Of a stretch of 62,559 nucleotides of DNA, positions 6,282 through 15,080 are shown in pieces (the first letter of the stretch is position 1; each line of letters opens with the position of its first letter). The notes under the pieces were generated by a model. That model ran no database searches and was not told the DNA's origin. It saw only the letters and a list, made by a program, of their open reading frames with translations. Both the position numbers and the translations under genes were made by a program. This DNA is from an uncultured Clostridia bacterium (lineage in GTDB: Bacteria > Bacillota > Clostridia > Lachnospirales > Cellulosilyticaceae): NCBI GenBank assembly GCA_937921505.1, contig CAKZUB010000027.1, forward strand, positions 1 through 62,559. Direction: 5' to 3'.

Positions 6282-7493
6282 TTATTTAAGAAATACATCC
6301 ATTAATGTGTGTCCTTCGGTAATAAAATAACCTGTGCTTTTTGCAAAGTTTTCTGTATAGCGATTATCCTTATTAATAAGTGCATTGCCACTTTGATAAA
6401 TCATAAATGGAACTGGATCTCCTGTATGTGTTCTGAGTCTTAGTGGCGTTGGATGATCTGGGACCACCAACATCTTATACGCTATAGACTTATTATCTAG
6501 AGCCTCTATAATAGGCTGAATGATTTTTTGGTCTATGTATTCAATAGCTTTAATCTTATAATCTAATTCGTTTCTATGCCCACATTCATCAGGTCCTTCT
6601 AAGTGGACATAGACGAAATCTTTATCTTCTTCAACAAGCCACTTAATCGCTGCGTCTGCCTTCCCTTTGTAATTGGTGTGTACATTACCCGTAGCTCCTT
6701 CTACATCAATCGAGGTCATACCAGCTCCAATGCCAATCCCTTTAATAAGATCAACTGCTGATATGACAGCCCCTTGGACATGATACTTTTCCTCAAAGAG
6801 TGGCAACTGTGGTTTAGTCCCTTCTCCCCATATCCAAATACTATTAGCAGGTTTTAATCCTCTTTTTCTTCTTTCTTCATTAATAGGATGTCGGTTAAGA
6901 ACGGTGTAACTTTTCTGCATCATTTCCCAAATAAATTCACTATTTATTCCTTGCGGCTTGTAATCTCCAATGAGTCGATCTAAAATATCGTGAGGTGGTA
7001 TCAGATTAACCTGAGTACTTCCTTGGTCCCATACAAGTAAATGTCTGTAGCTTACTCCTGGATAAAATTTTCTTTTTTCATCCCCAAATGCCTCTTCTAC
7101 TGCTAATATTAATTCTTTTGCTTCTTCTGTTGTGATCTCATCAGCACTATGGTCTAAAATGATTTTATTTTCATAATCTTCTTCCTCGCTTAAAGTAACT
7201 ACATTGGTCCTAAAGGTGACATCCGTCTCCTTTAAGCTTACTCCCATACTAAGTGCTTCTAGTGGGCTTCTGCCAAAGTAATATTTCATTGGATTATACC
7301 CAAGCACCGAAAGATTAGCTGTGTCACTTCCTTTTGCACAGCCCTTAGGAATAGTTTTGACCATTCCTATCGTACTATACATAGCAAGCTGATCTATCAT
7401 CGGTGTATCTGCATATTCTAGTGGGGTAACATTGCCTAATGATTTTATGGGCTCATCTGCTGCCCCATCTATGAGTACTACTATATATTTCAT
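6282..7493 (-). CDS. ApgM-type phosphoglycerate mutase family protein
   Basis: The 403-residue product belongs to the archaeal-type cofactor-independent phosphoglycerate mutase branch of the alkaline phosphatase superfamily. The metal/phospho-serine motif is GSDTANLSVLGYNP with Ser at about residue 62. Later metal-binding segments are HLEGPDECGH and VVPDHPTP, followed by RTHTGDPVPF. The ribosome site overlaps the hom stop codon, so coupling to hom is tight. Members located beside hom are predicted in some bacteria to replace homoserine kinase. Here a canonical thrB is in the same operon, so either real mutase activity or redundant homoserine phosphorylation is possible. The specific role is unresolved. 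Confidence 0.85.
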   Translation of the reverse strand: MKYIVVLIDGAADEPIKSLGNVTPLEYADTPMIDQLAMYSTIGMVKTIPKGCAKGSDTANLSVLGYNPMKYYFGRSPLEALSMGVSLKETDVTFRTNVVTLSEEEDYENKIILDHSADEITTEEAKELILAVEEAFGDEKRKFYPGVSYRHLLVWDQGSTQVNLIPPHDILDRLIGDYKPQGINSEFIWEMMQKSYTVLNRHPINEERRKRGLKPANSIWIWGEGTKPQLPLFEEKYHVQGAVISAVDLIKGIGIGAGMTSIDVEGATGNVHTNYKGKADAAIKWLVEEDKDFVYVHLEGPDECGHRNELDYKIKAIEYIDQKIIQPIIEALDNKSIAYKMLVVPDHPTPLRLRTHTGDPVPFMIYQSGNALINKDNRYTENFAKSTGYFITEGHTLMDVFLK

Positions 7494-7503
7494 CTTATTT
7501 CCT

Positions 7504-8718
7504 CTACTTATCTATACGTATTTTATTGATGATAACTAAATCGGATAATTGACTTATTTTTTCTGTAAAACTTGCTTCTGTATCCAGATTTGTAATAAAC
7601 GCATATTCATTATAAGGTGATACTACTTCTTCTATTTGCCCAAATATTTCTTTTATAATGCTTTCTATACACTCTGCATCTTTTTTTAGTCTTATAAAAT
7701 AATTGACCTTAACTTGCTCTTTATCTTTAAGTTCTACTTTTTCCCTGTTCCAAAAAGATATAATATTTGTTCCTGTATGTTTTGCTGCATCTACAATATC
7801 TGCGACCATCGCACTAGCTGTAGGCAGCTTACCTGCACCTCTTCCATAAAACATGACATCTCCAATAACATTCCCTTTAACCAAAATACCATTAAACACA
7901 TCATTTACCATTGCAAGGGGATGTGTTTTAGCAATAAGCATAGGGGATACTCTTGCAAATATACTGTTGTCTTGTTTTTGACATGTAGCAAGCAGCTTAA
8001 TAACATACCCCATATTGTCTGCATAAACCATATCTTCTTGGGTGATTTGTGTAATACCATCTGTTGGGATATCTTGAAAACTCACATGTTCTCCAAATGC
8101 AAGAGAAGAGAGAATAGCAATTTTACGACATGCATCATAACCTTCTACATCAGCCTCTGGATTTTTTTCTGCATAACCAAGTGCTTGTGCTTCTTTTAAG
8201 ACATCTTCAAAAATTCTGCCTTCTTGTTGCATCTTAGTAAGTATGAAGTTCGTTGTGCCATTAAGTATGCCAGTAATTTCATAAATCTCATCAGCTGTAA
8301 GTGACTGATTAAGTGGTCTAATAATTGGTATCCCACCACCAACACTTGCTTCAAATAAAAAGTTCACTTTATTATTTCTAGCTATTTCTAGTAGTTCTGC
8401 GCCATGCATTGCAACAAGTTCTTTATTAGAAGTGATAAAGCTCTTTCCTTTTAATAAACTTGCTTTAGCATATGTATAGGCAGGTTCTATTCCTCCCATT
8501 GCTTCTACTACTATTGCTATTTCTTCATCATTTGCAATCACATCAAAATCTTTGGTCATAAGATGACTAATGGCTTCGCCTTCAAAACTTCTAAGGTCTA
8601 ATATATATTTTATTTCTATAGATTGACCTGCTCTTTTGGCTATACTCTCTTTGTTTTCATGAATAACTTCTACGACACCTTGCCCAACTGTCCCAAGTCC
8701 TAGTAATGCGATTTTCAT
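7504..8718 (-). CDS. hom: Homoserine dehydrogenase
   Basis: Reduces aspartate semialdehyde to homoserine with NAD(P)H. The 404 residues include the nucleotide-binding GLGTVGQG at 7-14. The family segment ILNGTTNFILTKMQ follows, then AEKNPEADVEGYDACRKIAIL with the catalytic acidic residues. The last roughly 75 residues form an ACT-like domain (VNYFIRLKKDAECIESIIKE). The start has GGAGG upstream. It lies between the ACT/PheB gene and the apgM-like gene. Confidence 0.95.
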   Translation of the reverse strand: MKIALLGLGTVGQGVVEVIHENKESIAKRAGQSIEIKYILDLRSFEGEAISHLMTKDFDVIANDEEIAIVVEAMGGIEPAYTYAKASLLKGKSFITSNKELVAMHGAELLEIARNNKVNFLFEASVGGGIPIIRPLNQSLTADEIYEITGILNGTTNFILTKMQQEGRIFEDVLKEAQALGYAEKNPEADVEGYDACRKIAILSSLAFGEHVSFQDIPTDGITQITQEDMVYADNMGYVIKLLATCQKQDNSIFARVSPMLIAKTHPLAMVNDVFNGILVKGNVIGDVMFYGRGAGKLPTASAMVADIVDAAKHTGTNIISFWNREKVELKDKEQVKVNYFIRLKKDAECIESIIKEIFGQIEEVVSPYNEYAFITNLDTEASFTEKISQLSDLVIINKIRIDK

Positions 8719-8760
8719 ACAATTACCTCCAATAATATCATTGTGTACTTTTAGTTTATG

Positions 8761-9204
8761 CTATTCTCTAGCCAATATTTTGATTTGCTGTACACCGTTT
8801 AATGTTTCTACTTCATTAATGAACTCTTCTATATTCATAATCATATTTGCTGTTTGCATACATAAGTTTATAATAGCTATGTCATTCATGGGAATCATCT
8901 GGTTAATCGTTAAGACATTAGCCCCTACACTGGCAATGTGATTAAGAACATCTGATAGTATCCCTGGTTCATCTTGCAGATGGATAAGCATCGTAATAGC
9001 TTGCCCATTACCTTTATCATAAAAAGGGAAAATAGAGTCTTTATACTTGTAAAAGGAACTTCTGCTAATCCCTATTTGTTCTGCAGCCTCTTGTACGGTC
9101 AACAGAGTATTTTTCTCTAATATTTTTTTCACTTCTACAACTTTCAAAAAAATTTCTGGTAATACTTCTTTATTAATGACATAAAACTGATGTTTTTCTT
9201 TCAT
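8761..9204 (-). CDS. UPF0735 / PheB-type HTH plus ACT domain protein
   Basis: The start is ATG 9204 (MKEKHQFYVINKEVLPE), with AAGGAG 8-9 nt upstream; a longer frame from 9252 lacks a ribosome site. The 147-residue product has a helix-turn-helix at about residues 37-60 (TVQEAAEQIGISRSSFYKYK) followed by an ACT domain (AITMLIHLQDEPGILSDVLNHIASVGANVLTI). That combination defines the UPF0735/PheB family. The ACT domain suggests amino acid sensing. As the first gene of the threonine operon it may regulate the operon, which is inference. Confidence 0.85.
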   Translation of the reverse strand: MKEKHQFYVINKEVLPEIFLKVVEVKKILEKNTLLTVQEAAEQIGISRSSFYKYKDSIFPFYDKGNGQAITMLIHLQDEPGILSDVLNHIASVGANVLTINQMIPMNDIAIINLCMQTANMIMNIEEFINEVETLNGVQQIKILARE

Positions 9205-9252
9205 AATATTCTCCTTGTTCGCTACTCGTGAACATTTGTTTACCGCAAACAT

Positions 9253-9281
9253 ACTATATCATATTTTTTTTTTTTTTTCAA
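9253..9281 (-). promoter_or_regulatory. Threonine operon promoter with A15 tract in the spacer
   Basis: On the minus strand a -35 TTGAAA (9281-9276) and a -10 TATAGT (9258-9253) are separated by 17 bp. The spacer is mostly the homopolymer: 15 consecutive T on the plus strand at 9264-9278, reaching into the -35. The gene start is about 50 bp downstream. Confidence 0.6.
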
Positions 9282-9360
9282 GTTTATACTCTCTTGTTCT
9301 CACTTTTTTATGATTTTGCATAACTTTTTCTTTCTTTTACTAAAATATAGGTACAATATT

Positions 9361-9421
9361 TATAGGGAAATAAAATAAAATGATACTTGAATCAAGTATC
9401 ATTTTATTTTATTTCCCTATA
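9361..9421. terminator. 29-bp perfect hairpin between amidase and threonine operon
   Basis: Arms 9361-9389 and 9393-9421 pair perfectly around a 3-nt loop. It lies 5 bp after the amidase stop. The stem base is A+T-rich, but no T run follows outside the stem, so termination efficiency is uncertain. It could also block RNA decay. Confidence 0.65.
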
Positions 9422-9426
9422 TGCGA

Positions 9427-10905
9427 TTACTTATTAATATCAACTACTATATCGTTACCGGTATCTACTGTGATCAAATGATTGCCACTTTCAAAGTATG
9501 CAACAATAGAGGTATAAATGATCTGTGCCAAACGAGGTGAAAAATCAGGCTGCATCAGTTTTTGCATATCTTGCACACTTGACATAAAGCCTATTTCTAG
9601 TAAAACAGCAGGCATCGTTGTATTTTTAAGTACATAAAACCCATTACCAGGTTTTGCTTTTCGATCTGTCATGCCTAGTCCTTGTACAATATTTGATTGA
9701 ATCATTTTTGCAAAAACCTCTCCTCTTGGATCATTAGGATTATTAAAATAAAAGGTTTCTGTGCCATTAATCGCCTTGTTATCCACATAATTATTATGAA
9801 TGCTTATGAAAAGATGTGCTCCTATTTCGTTGGCCCATACTGCTCTTTCTTGCAAACTAGGCTTCACATCTGTTTCCCTGGTGATATAGACTTTAATATC
9901 TGGATCATTAATTAGCAATGGATACACATCTAGTGCGTAGCGTATATTCAGCTCTTTTTCTGTAACACCCGTGGCTGACCTAGTCCCTGAATCACTTCCT
10001 CCGTGTCCTGGGTCTATCATAACAATCTTATTATATTTTTCACTTGGTTTTACAACCTGTATATGTATTTTGTTATTTTGTTCATAGATATTCACAGCAC
10101 TTATTGTAAAAGTATCTATAACGAGCTGTGTTCCTCCATTATGATCAAGTGTTACATTTTTAATGCGCCCTTGTTGGCTAAGCAAGCTGCCTCCGTAAAA
10201 AAAGTCAGAGTAATCTCCATTCAAATTTACAATCAATTTTCTTTGTCTATATAAATCTATAACGTCTATTTGACTAACCGAAAGATGTGCTGGTTTTTCA
10301 AGGACTAAGGTGTTTTCACTATATAGATACTCAATATTACTAAGTGTATTTACCCAATCTGGTACCAGCTCTAGTTGGGGCTCTTGGACAAGCTCTACCT
10401 GCTTATCTGGTAATATCTCTTCCACAATAGGGACTGGTTTATCTATTAAAATATTTCTCTGATCGCCTTGCCATATAATATTATATCCTAGTTGTTCGCT
10501 TATAAAACGAATAGGAATCATAAGTTTACCATTGATAATTTTAGGTGGCATATCTAAAAATTTTATTTGTCCATTTACAAAAGCTTCTGGTTTACCTACT
10601 TCTAAAACTAATAATGAGGTTTGATCATATACATAAACCTTTAACTCATCAGCCTTCCACTCAACAGTTGCCCCCATAGGCTCAAAAACTTCTCTGGCTG
10701 GTACTAAAACACGTTCACCGAGTTGTATAGGCGGCATAATCGTTGTTGTGATAGGTGTATTATTTATATAAAGGCTAATAGGTGATAAATCATAGCTATG
10801 GGTTATTCCATCATATGTAAGTTTCATAGGCTCTGCATGTGCAATAGTGTATGACACACAAAATATAAACACTGCTGCAAGAGCTCTTTTAAATTTAAGT
10901 CTCAT
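9427..10905 (-). CDS. Secreted N-acetylmuramoyl-L-alanine amidase with copper-amine-oxidase-like domain
   Basis: The start is ATG 10905 (MRLKFKRALAAVFIF), 7 nt after AGGAGG. An N-terminal signal peptide ends near AHA. Two copper amine oxidase N-terminal-like repeats follow, at about residues 35-160 (ERVLVPAREVFEPMGATVEW and KLMIPIRFISEQLGYNIIW). An AMIN-like region (about 190-285) comes next, then an Amidase_3 domain. The zinc/catalytic residues of the last are visible in IDPGHGGSDSG, TEKELN, FISIHNNY and LLEIGFMSS. The enzyme cuts the lactyl-alanine amide bond in peptidoglycan outside the cell. It stands alone, with its own terminator and a divergent neighbour. Confidence 0.93.
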   Translation of the reverse strand: MRLKFKRALAAVFIFCVSYTIAHAEPMKLTYDGITHSYDLSPISLYINNTPITTTIMPPIQLGERVLVPAREVFEPMGATVEWKADELKVYVYDQTSLLVLEVGKPEAFVNGQIKFLDMPPKIINGKLMIPIRFISEQLGYNIIWQGDQRNILIDKPVPIVEEILPDKQVELVQEPQLELVPDWVNTLSNIEYLYSENTLVLEKPAHLSVSQIDVIDLYRQRKLIVNLNGDYSDFFYGGSLLSQQGRIKNVTLDHNGGTQLVIDTFTISAVNIYEQNNKIHIQVVKPSEKYNKIVMIDPGHGGSDSGTRSATGVTEKELNIRYALDVYPLLINDPDIKVYITRETDVKPSLQERAVWANEIGAHLFISIHNNYVDNKAINGTETFYFNNPNDPRGEVFAKMIQSNIVQGLGMTDRKAKPGNGFYVLKNTTMPAVLLEIGFMSSVQDMQKLMQPDFSPRLAQIIYTSIVAYFESGNHLITVDTGNDIVVDINK

Positions 10906-11183
10906 AGAGTTCCTCCTTATGACCATTCTGTTTAATCACTCTATGTGTATTATATCAGAAAAAAACTCTTATTACAAAATAAATTCCCATTTTTTTGTAT
11001 AAAAGACGTTTTTTTTCAATATATCACAGTATTTATTTTTACACATAATAAATATTTCCTATTAAAAATGAAAAATAAATTATTTATAGATTGAAATTAA
11101 TCAAAAAATTTAATATGATAGATAAGTAGTATTTAATGTTACATAAATACTACTTATAAAACTTTGAATGGTGGTGGAATAAA
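10906..11183. other. Divergent intergenic region between amidase and nucleoside importer
   Basis: Very A+T-rich and without genes. It must contain both promoters. A run of eight T follows GACG near 11008. No purine riboswitch signature was found upstream of the nucleoside importer. Confidence 0.5.
11122..11157 (+). other. 14-bp perfect hairpin in the leader of the BMP gene
   Basis: Arms 11122-11135 and 11144-11157 with an 8-nt loop, ending about 10 bp before the ribosome site. No T run follows, so it is a leader stem or DNA operator rather than a terminator. Confidence 0.5.
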
Positions 11184-12284
11184 ATGAAAAAGAAATATTT
11201 AGCTTTAGTTCTTTGTGGCGCTGTAGTAATGAGTTTATTCACAGGCTGTGCAAGTCCTAAACAAAAAGCAGCAAGTAAATTTGAACCAATCAAGACAGAT
11301 CTTAAAGTAGGGATGGTAACTGACGCAGGGTCTATTGATGACAAATCATTTAACCAAGGAACTTGGGAAGGTGTTGTAGGCTCAGGAGCAAGTTCCAAAT
11401 ACTTAAAACCAGCAGGTACAACTGAAGCCGATTACTTAAAAGAAATAACAAATCTTTATGATGCCGGTTATAAGTTTATTATAACTCCTGGTTTTAAATT
11501 TGAATCATCTATTTTCCAAGCACAAGACAAATATACTGATGCAAAGTTTGTACTTATTGATGGATATCCTCATAATGGTGACTATAATCCTGTTGTAAAG
11601 GATAATACTGTTTCTATCTTCTTTGCTGAACATGAATCTGGATTTTTAGCTGGGGTTGCAGGAGCACTTCAGATTAAAGAAGGAGATTTTGGATTTATCG
11701 GTGGTATGGAAATTCCTGCTGTTCAAAAATTCAACTGGGGATTCCAACAAGGTATACAGTATGCTAACGAGAATTTAGGTACTGCTATCTCTATTAAAGA
11801 AGAAAATGTTGTTTATCAAGGTTCATTTGATAATGTAGCAGCTGGACAACAACTTGCAGCTCAGATGTACGATAGAGGTGTAAAAGCTATCTTTACAGCT
11901 GCTGGCGGTGTTGGTGTAGGCGCAATAACAGAAGCTAAAGGAAGAGCTGCTAACGGACAAGACGTTTGGGTTATTGGTGTAGACGTTGACCAATATACTG
12001 AGGGACTTTATGGTGAAGGTGAAAAGGCTAAATCCATTATTCTTACATCAGCTATGAAATATATTGATATAGCTGCATATGATATGATTAAAGCTGAAAC
12101 AGAAGGTAATTTTCCAGGTGGTCAAACATTAATATTTGATGCTAAAAATAATGGTATTGGTATTCCTGAAACAAATCCTAACTTAAGTGATGATACTGTT
12201 TCAAAATCAAATGCTGTTTTTGAAAAAATCAAATCTGGTGAAATTACTGTAGCTAGTGAAAATAATGGTAGTCTTTTTAAATAG
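11184..12284 (+). CDS. BMP-family nucleoside-binding lipoprotein
   Basis: The 366-residue product is the substrate-binding part of an ABC importer for nucleosides. It has a lipoprotein signal with lipobox LFTGC (Cys22). The PnrA/BMP family motifs are KVGMVTDAGSIDDKSFNQGTWEGV and the later IGVDVDQY. It binds the substrate outside the membrane, anchored by lipid. The ATPase and two permeases follow on the same strand after an internal terminator hairpin. This arrangement allows more binding protein than membrane components to be made. Substrate specificity cannot be read from sequence. Confidence 0.92.
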   Translation: MKKKYLALVLCGAVVMSLFTGCASPKQKAASKFEPIKTDLKVGMVTDAGSIDDKSFNQGTWEGVVGSGASSKYLKPAGTTEADYLKEITNLYDAGYKFIITPGFKFESSIFQAQDKYTDAKFVLIDGYPHNGDYNPVVKDNTVSIFFAEHESGFLAGVAGALQIKEGDFGFIGGMEIPAVQKFNWGFQQGIQYANENLGTAISIKEENVVYQGSFDNVAAGQQLAAQMYDRGVKAIFTAAGGVGVGAITEAKGRAANGQDVWVIGVDVDQYTEGLYGEGEKAKSIILTSAMKYIDIAAYDMIKAETEGNFPGGQTLIFDAKNNGIGIPETNPNLSDDTVSKSNAVFEKIKSGEITVASENNGSLFK

Positions 12285-12312
12285 TACTACTCTTTTACAA
12301 AATCATTCATAT

Positions 12313-12340
12313 AAAAAAAGACGGAATTCCGTCTTTTTTT
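12313..12340 (+). terminator. Terminator between binding protein and ATPase genes
   Basis: A 28-bp palindrome with a GACGG-AATT-CCGTC core, flanked by seven A on the left and seven T on the right, 28 bp after the BMP gene. Partial read-through would set the ratio of binding protein to transporter. Confidence 0.85.
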
Positions 12341-12398
12341 AATATAAAATCCAATCATTAAGACTTATGTTATATAATAAAGTAAAGGAGGCTAAAAT

Positions 12399-13925
12399 AT
12401 GGATTATGCCGTAGAAATGTTAAATATCAGGAAAGAATTTCCAGGAATTGTTGCAAATGATGATGTTACTCTTCAACTTAAGACAGGAGAAATACATGCA
12501 CTTCTTGGGGAAAACGGTGCGGGAAAATCTACACTTATGGGGATGCTCTTTGGTATGTATCATCCAGACCGTGGAGTCATTAAAATGAGTGGTTCAGAAG
12601 TTAAAATTGCAAATCCAAATGTTGCAAATGATTTGGGTATTGGAATGGTTCATCAACATTTCAAACTCGTCCACAACTTTACAACCACTGAAAATATTAT
12701 TCTTGGTATTGAACCTAAAAAAGGATTAATGGTAGATATCAAATCTGCTGCTGGTAAAGTGGCTGAACTCTCTAAACGTTATGGTTTAAATATAGATCCT
12801 TATGCCAAGATTGAAGATATTTCTGTAGGAATGCAACAAAGAGTAGAAATTATGAAAATGCTTTACAGAGATGCTAAAGTTCTTATTTTTGACGAACCTA
12901 CTGCTGTACTTACCCCACAGGAAATCAATGATCTAATTGAAATTATGAAAAATCTTATTAAAGAAGGTAAATCTATTATACTTATTACACATAAACTTAA
13001 AGAAATTAAAGCTGCTGCAGATAGATGTACTGTCATTCGTCGTGGCAAGTGTATAGGTACAGTAGAGGTTAAATCGACAAGCGAAGCGGAAATGGCCAAA
13101 ATGATGGTTGGTCGTCCCGTATCATTTAAAGTAGCCAAAACTGCTAGGACGCCTGGTGATACTATTTTAAAAATTGATAACCTATGTGTTCAAAACAATA
13201 AAAAAGTACTAGGTCTTAAAAATTTCTCTCTTGAAGTAAAAGCAGGTGAAATTGTAGGGGTTGCGGGAGTAGAAGGGAATGGGCAGAGTGAATTAGTTGA
13301 AGCCATTACAGGCCTTAGAAAAATCGAAAGTGGTTCTATTATCGTAAAAGATAGTACTATTAACGACCTCTCTGTCAAAAAACGTATTGCTTCTGGTATT
13401 GCACATATTCCCGAAGACCGTCATAAACGCGGATTAATTCTTGATTATACAATAGAAGATAATATGATTTTAGAAATTTATCATAAAGAACCCTTTTCTA
13501 AATATGGGCTTTTAAATAGACAAGCTATCAAAAAGTATGCTGATAAAATCATTGAAGAATTTGATGTACGTTCTGGAGAAGGCGGCAATTCTATAGCCCG
13601 GTCTTTATCTGGTGGCAATCAACAAAAAGCTATTATAGGCCGCGAAATAGAATTGAATCCTGAGCTCCTTATAGCCGTTCAGCCCACTCGTGGTCTTGAT
13701 GTAGGCTCTATTGAGTATATTCATAAAAGACTCATTGAACAGCGCGATAACGGAAAAGCCGTGCTTCTTATTTCACTTGAACTTGATGAAGTCATGAATA
13801 TTTCTGATAGAATCGCTATTGTCAATAATGGTGAACTTATAGGTCTTGTAAGTGCTGAGACAACGAATGAAAATGAAATAGGTCTTATGATGGCTGGGGT
13901 GAAAGGAGGAGCAACTCATGAATAA
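12399..13925 (+). CDS. Nucleoside ABC transporter ATPase (double domain)
   Basis: The 508-residue protein has two tandem ABC domains. The first carries Walker A GENGAGKST (about 38-46), a signature ISVGMQQRVEI and Walker B VLIFDEPTAV. The second carries the degenerate loop GVEGNGQSELVEAI, a signature SLSGGNQQKAIIGRE, and LLIAVQPTRGLD in place of Walker B, as in YufO/RbsA-like nucleoside ATPases. The ribosome site AAAGGAGG is strong. Its end overlaps the next gene by 8 bp. Confidence 0.93.
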   Translation: MDYAVEMLNIRKEFPGIVANDDVTLQLKTGEIHALLGENGAGKSTLMGMLFGMYHPDRGVIKMSGSEVKIANPNVANDLGIGMVHQHFKLVHNFTTTENIILGIEPKKGLMVDIKSAAGKVAELSKRYGLNIDPYAKIEDISVGMQQRVEIMKMLYRDAKVLIFDEPTAVLTPQEINDLIEIMKNLIKEGKSIILITHKLKEIKAAADRCTVIRRGKCIGTVEVKSTSEAEMAKMMVGRPVSFKVAKTARTPGDTILKIDNLCVQNNKKVLGLKNFSLEVKAGEIVGVAGVEGNGQSELVEAITGLRKIESGSIIVKDSTINDLSVKKRIASGIAHIPEDRHKRGLILDYTIEDNMILEIYHKEPFSKYGLLNRQAIKKYADKIIEEFDVRSGEGGNSIARSLSGGNQQKAIIGREIELNPELLIAVQPTRGLDVGSIEYIHKRLIEQRDNGKAVLLISLELDEVMNISDRIAIVNNGELIGLVSAETTNENEIGLMMAGVKGGATHE

Positions 13926-15078
13926 AAAAATACTTATTTCTCTTATAGCTATATTTTTAGGTTTAATTGCAGGAGCTATTCTTATGCTGCTGACAGGTCA
14001 TAATCCTTTAATAGGTTTTATGTATCTTATCCAGGGAGGCACTTTAACTTTAGAGCGTCTTGGAAATACATTAGCAACTTCAACTCCTCTTATTCTAACA
14101 GGATTATCTGTTGCGTTTGCTTTTAGGACAGGTCTTTTTAACATTGGTACACCTGGACAGATGCTGTTTGGAGGATTTTGTGCAACTGTAGTCGGACTTA
14201 GCAGTAACTTACCTAGTGCTATTTTAGTACCCCTTATGATACTGGTGGGCTTTTTGGGTGGCGCTTTATTTGCCTTTGTTCCAGGCATCTTAAAAGCTTT
14301 ATTTAATGTAAATGAAGTTGTTTCTTGTATTATGATGAATTGGATAAGCTATTGGCTTGTTTATTATACCATTAAAGCTTATTTTAAAGGAAATATGGAA
14401 ACTGAATCAAGACTTCTTCCCAATAGCGCTACCCTTAGAGCTCCATGGCTCTCTAGTCTGTTTGGAGATTCTTATATCAACTTAGGACTTTTTGTAGCTA
14501 TCGTAGCTACCCTTATCATTGCTTTTATATTAAATAAAACAACTTTTGGCTATCAATTAAAATCTGTTGGATTTAACAGATATGCTGCTGAATATGGTGG
14601 TATCTCTGTTAACAAAAATATTGTGCTTTCTATGATGATTGCTGGTGGTCTTGCTGGACTTGCAGGCGTTGTCCAATATGCTGGAAATGCCAATAATATT
14701 CAAATTGGTGTGATGCCGTCTCAAGGACTTGATGGTATTGCTGTATCCCTTCTTGGAGCTAATACCCCTGTTGGTTCATTACTTGCCGCTTTGTTTTTTG
14801 GACTTCTTTATTCTGGACGTGGGTTTATGAATGCAATGACAGATGTGCCTCCAGAAATAGCAGATACTATTATTGCTACCATTATTTATTTTGCTGCAAC
14901 AAGTATACTTGTTGAACGCTTCTTAGATAAGTTTTCTAAATCTCGTAAAGATAAGCGAGCAGAGCAAGCACCGCTCATTGATACTGCTGTTAAAAACACA
15001 GATAATTTAAATACAGAGTATGGGTTTATGCCCCCTCAAGAATCTGAAAAAGATAAAAATAAGAAGGGAGATGAATAA
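13918..15078 (+). CDS. Nucleoside ABC transporter permease 1
   Basis: A 386-residue membrane protein of the BPD_transp_2 class, with about nine hydrophobic segments. Typical phrases are RTGLFNIGTPGQMLFGGF and GGLAGLAGVVQYAGN. The charged C-terminal tail of about 60 residues (KSRKDKRAEQAPL to the end) is longer than the family core needs and is cytoplasmic by charge. It overlaps the ATPase gene and is followed after 2 bp by the second permease. Confidence 0.92.
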   Translation: MNKKILISLIAIFLGLIAGAILMLLTGHNPLIGFMYLIQGGTLTLERLGNTLATSTPLILTGLSVAFAFRTGLFNIGTPGQMLFGGFCATVVGLSSNLPSAILVPLMILVGFLGGALFAFVPGILKALFNVNEVVSCIMMNWISYWLVYYTIKAYFKGNMETESRLLPNSATLRAPWLSSLFGDSYINLGLFVAIVATLIIAFILNKTTFGYQLKSVGFNRYAAEYGGISVNKNIVLSMMIAGGLAGLAGVVQYAGNANNIQIGVMPSQGLDGIAVSLLGANTPVGSLLAALFFGLLYSGRGFMNAMTDVPPEIADTIIATIIYFAATSILVERFLDKFSKSRKDKRAEQAPLIDTAVKNTDNLNTEYGFMPPQESEKDKNKKGDE

Positions 15079-15080
15079 TC

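Noticed and set aside
7714..8199. 161-codon plus-strand frame inside hom
   Set aside because: Antisense to a clearly conserved gene. Cys/Ile-rich composition typical of a shadow frame.
8761..9252. Longer start at 9252 for the HTH-ACT protein
   Set aside because: No ribosome site there, and the start would lie at the transcription start region. ATG 9204 has AAGGAG.
10906..11183. Purine riboswitch upstream of the nucleoside importer
   Set aside because: None of the conserved purine-aptamer blocks are present in the leader.
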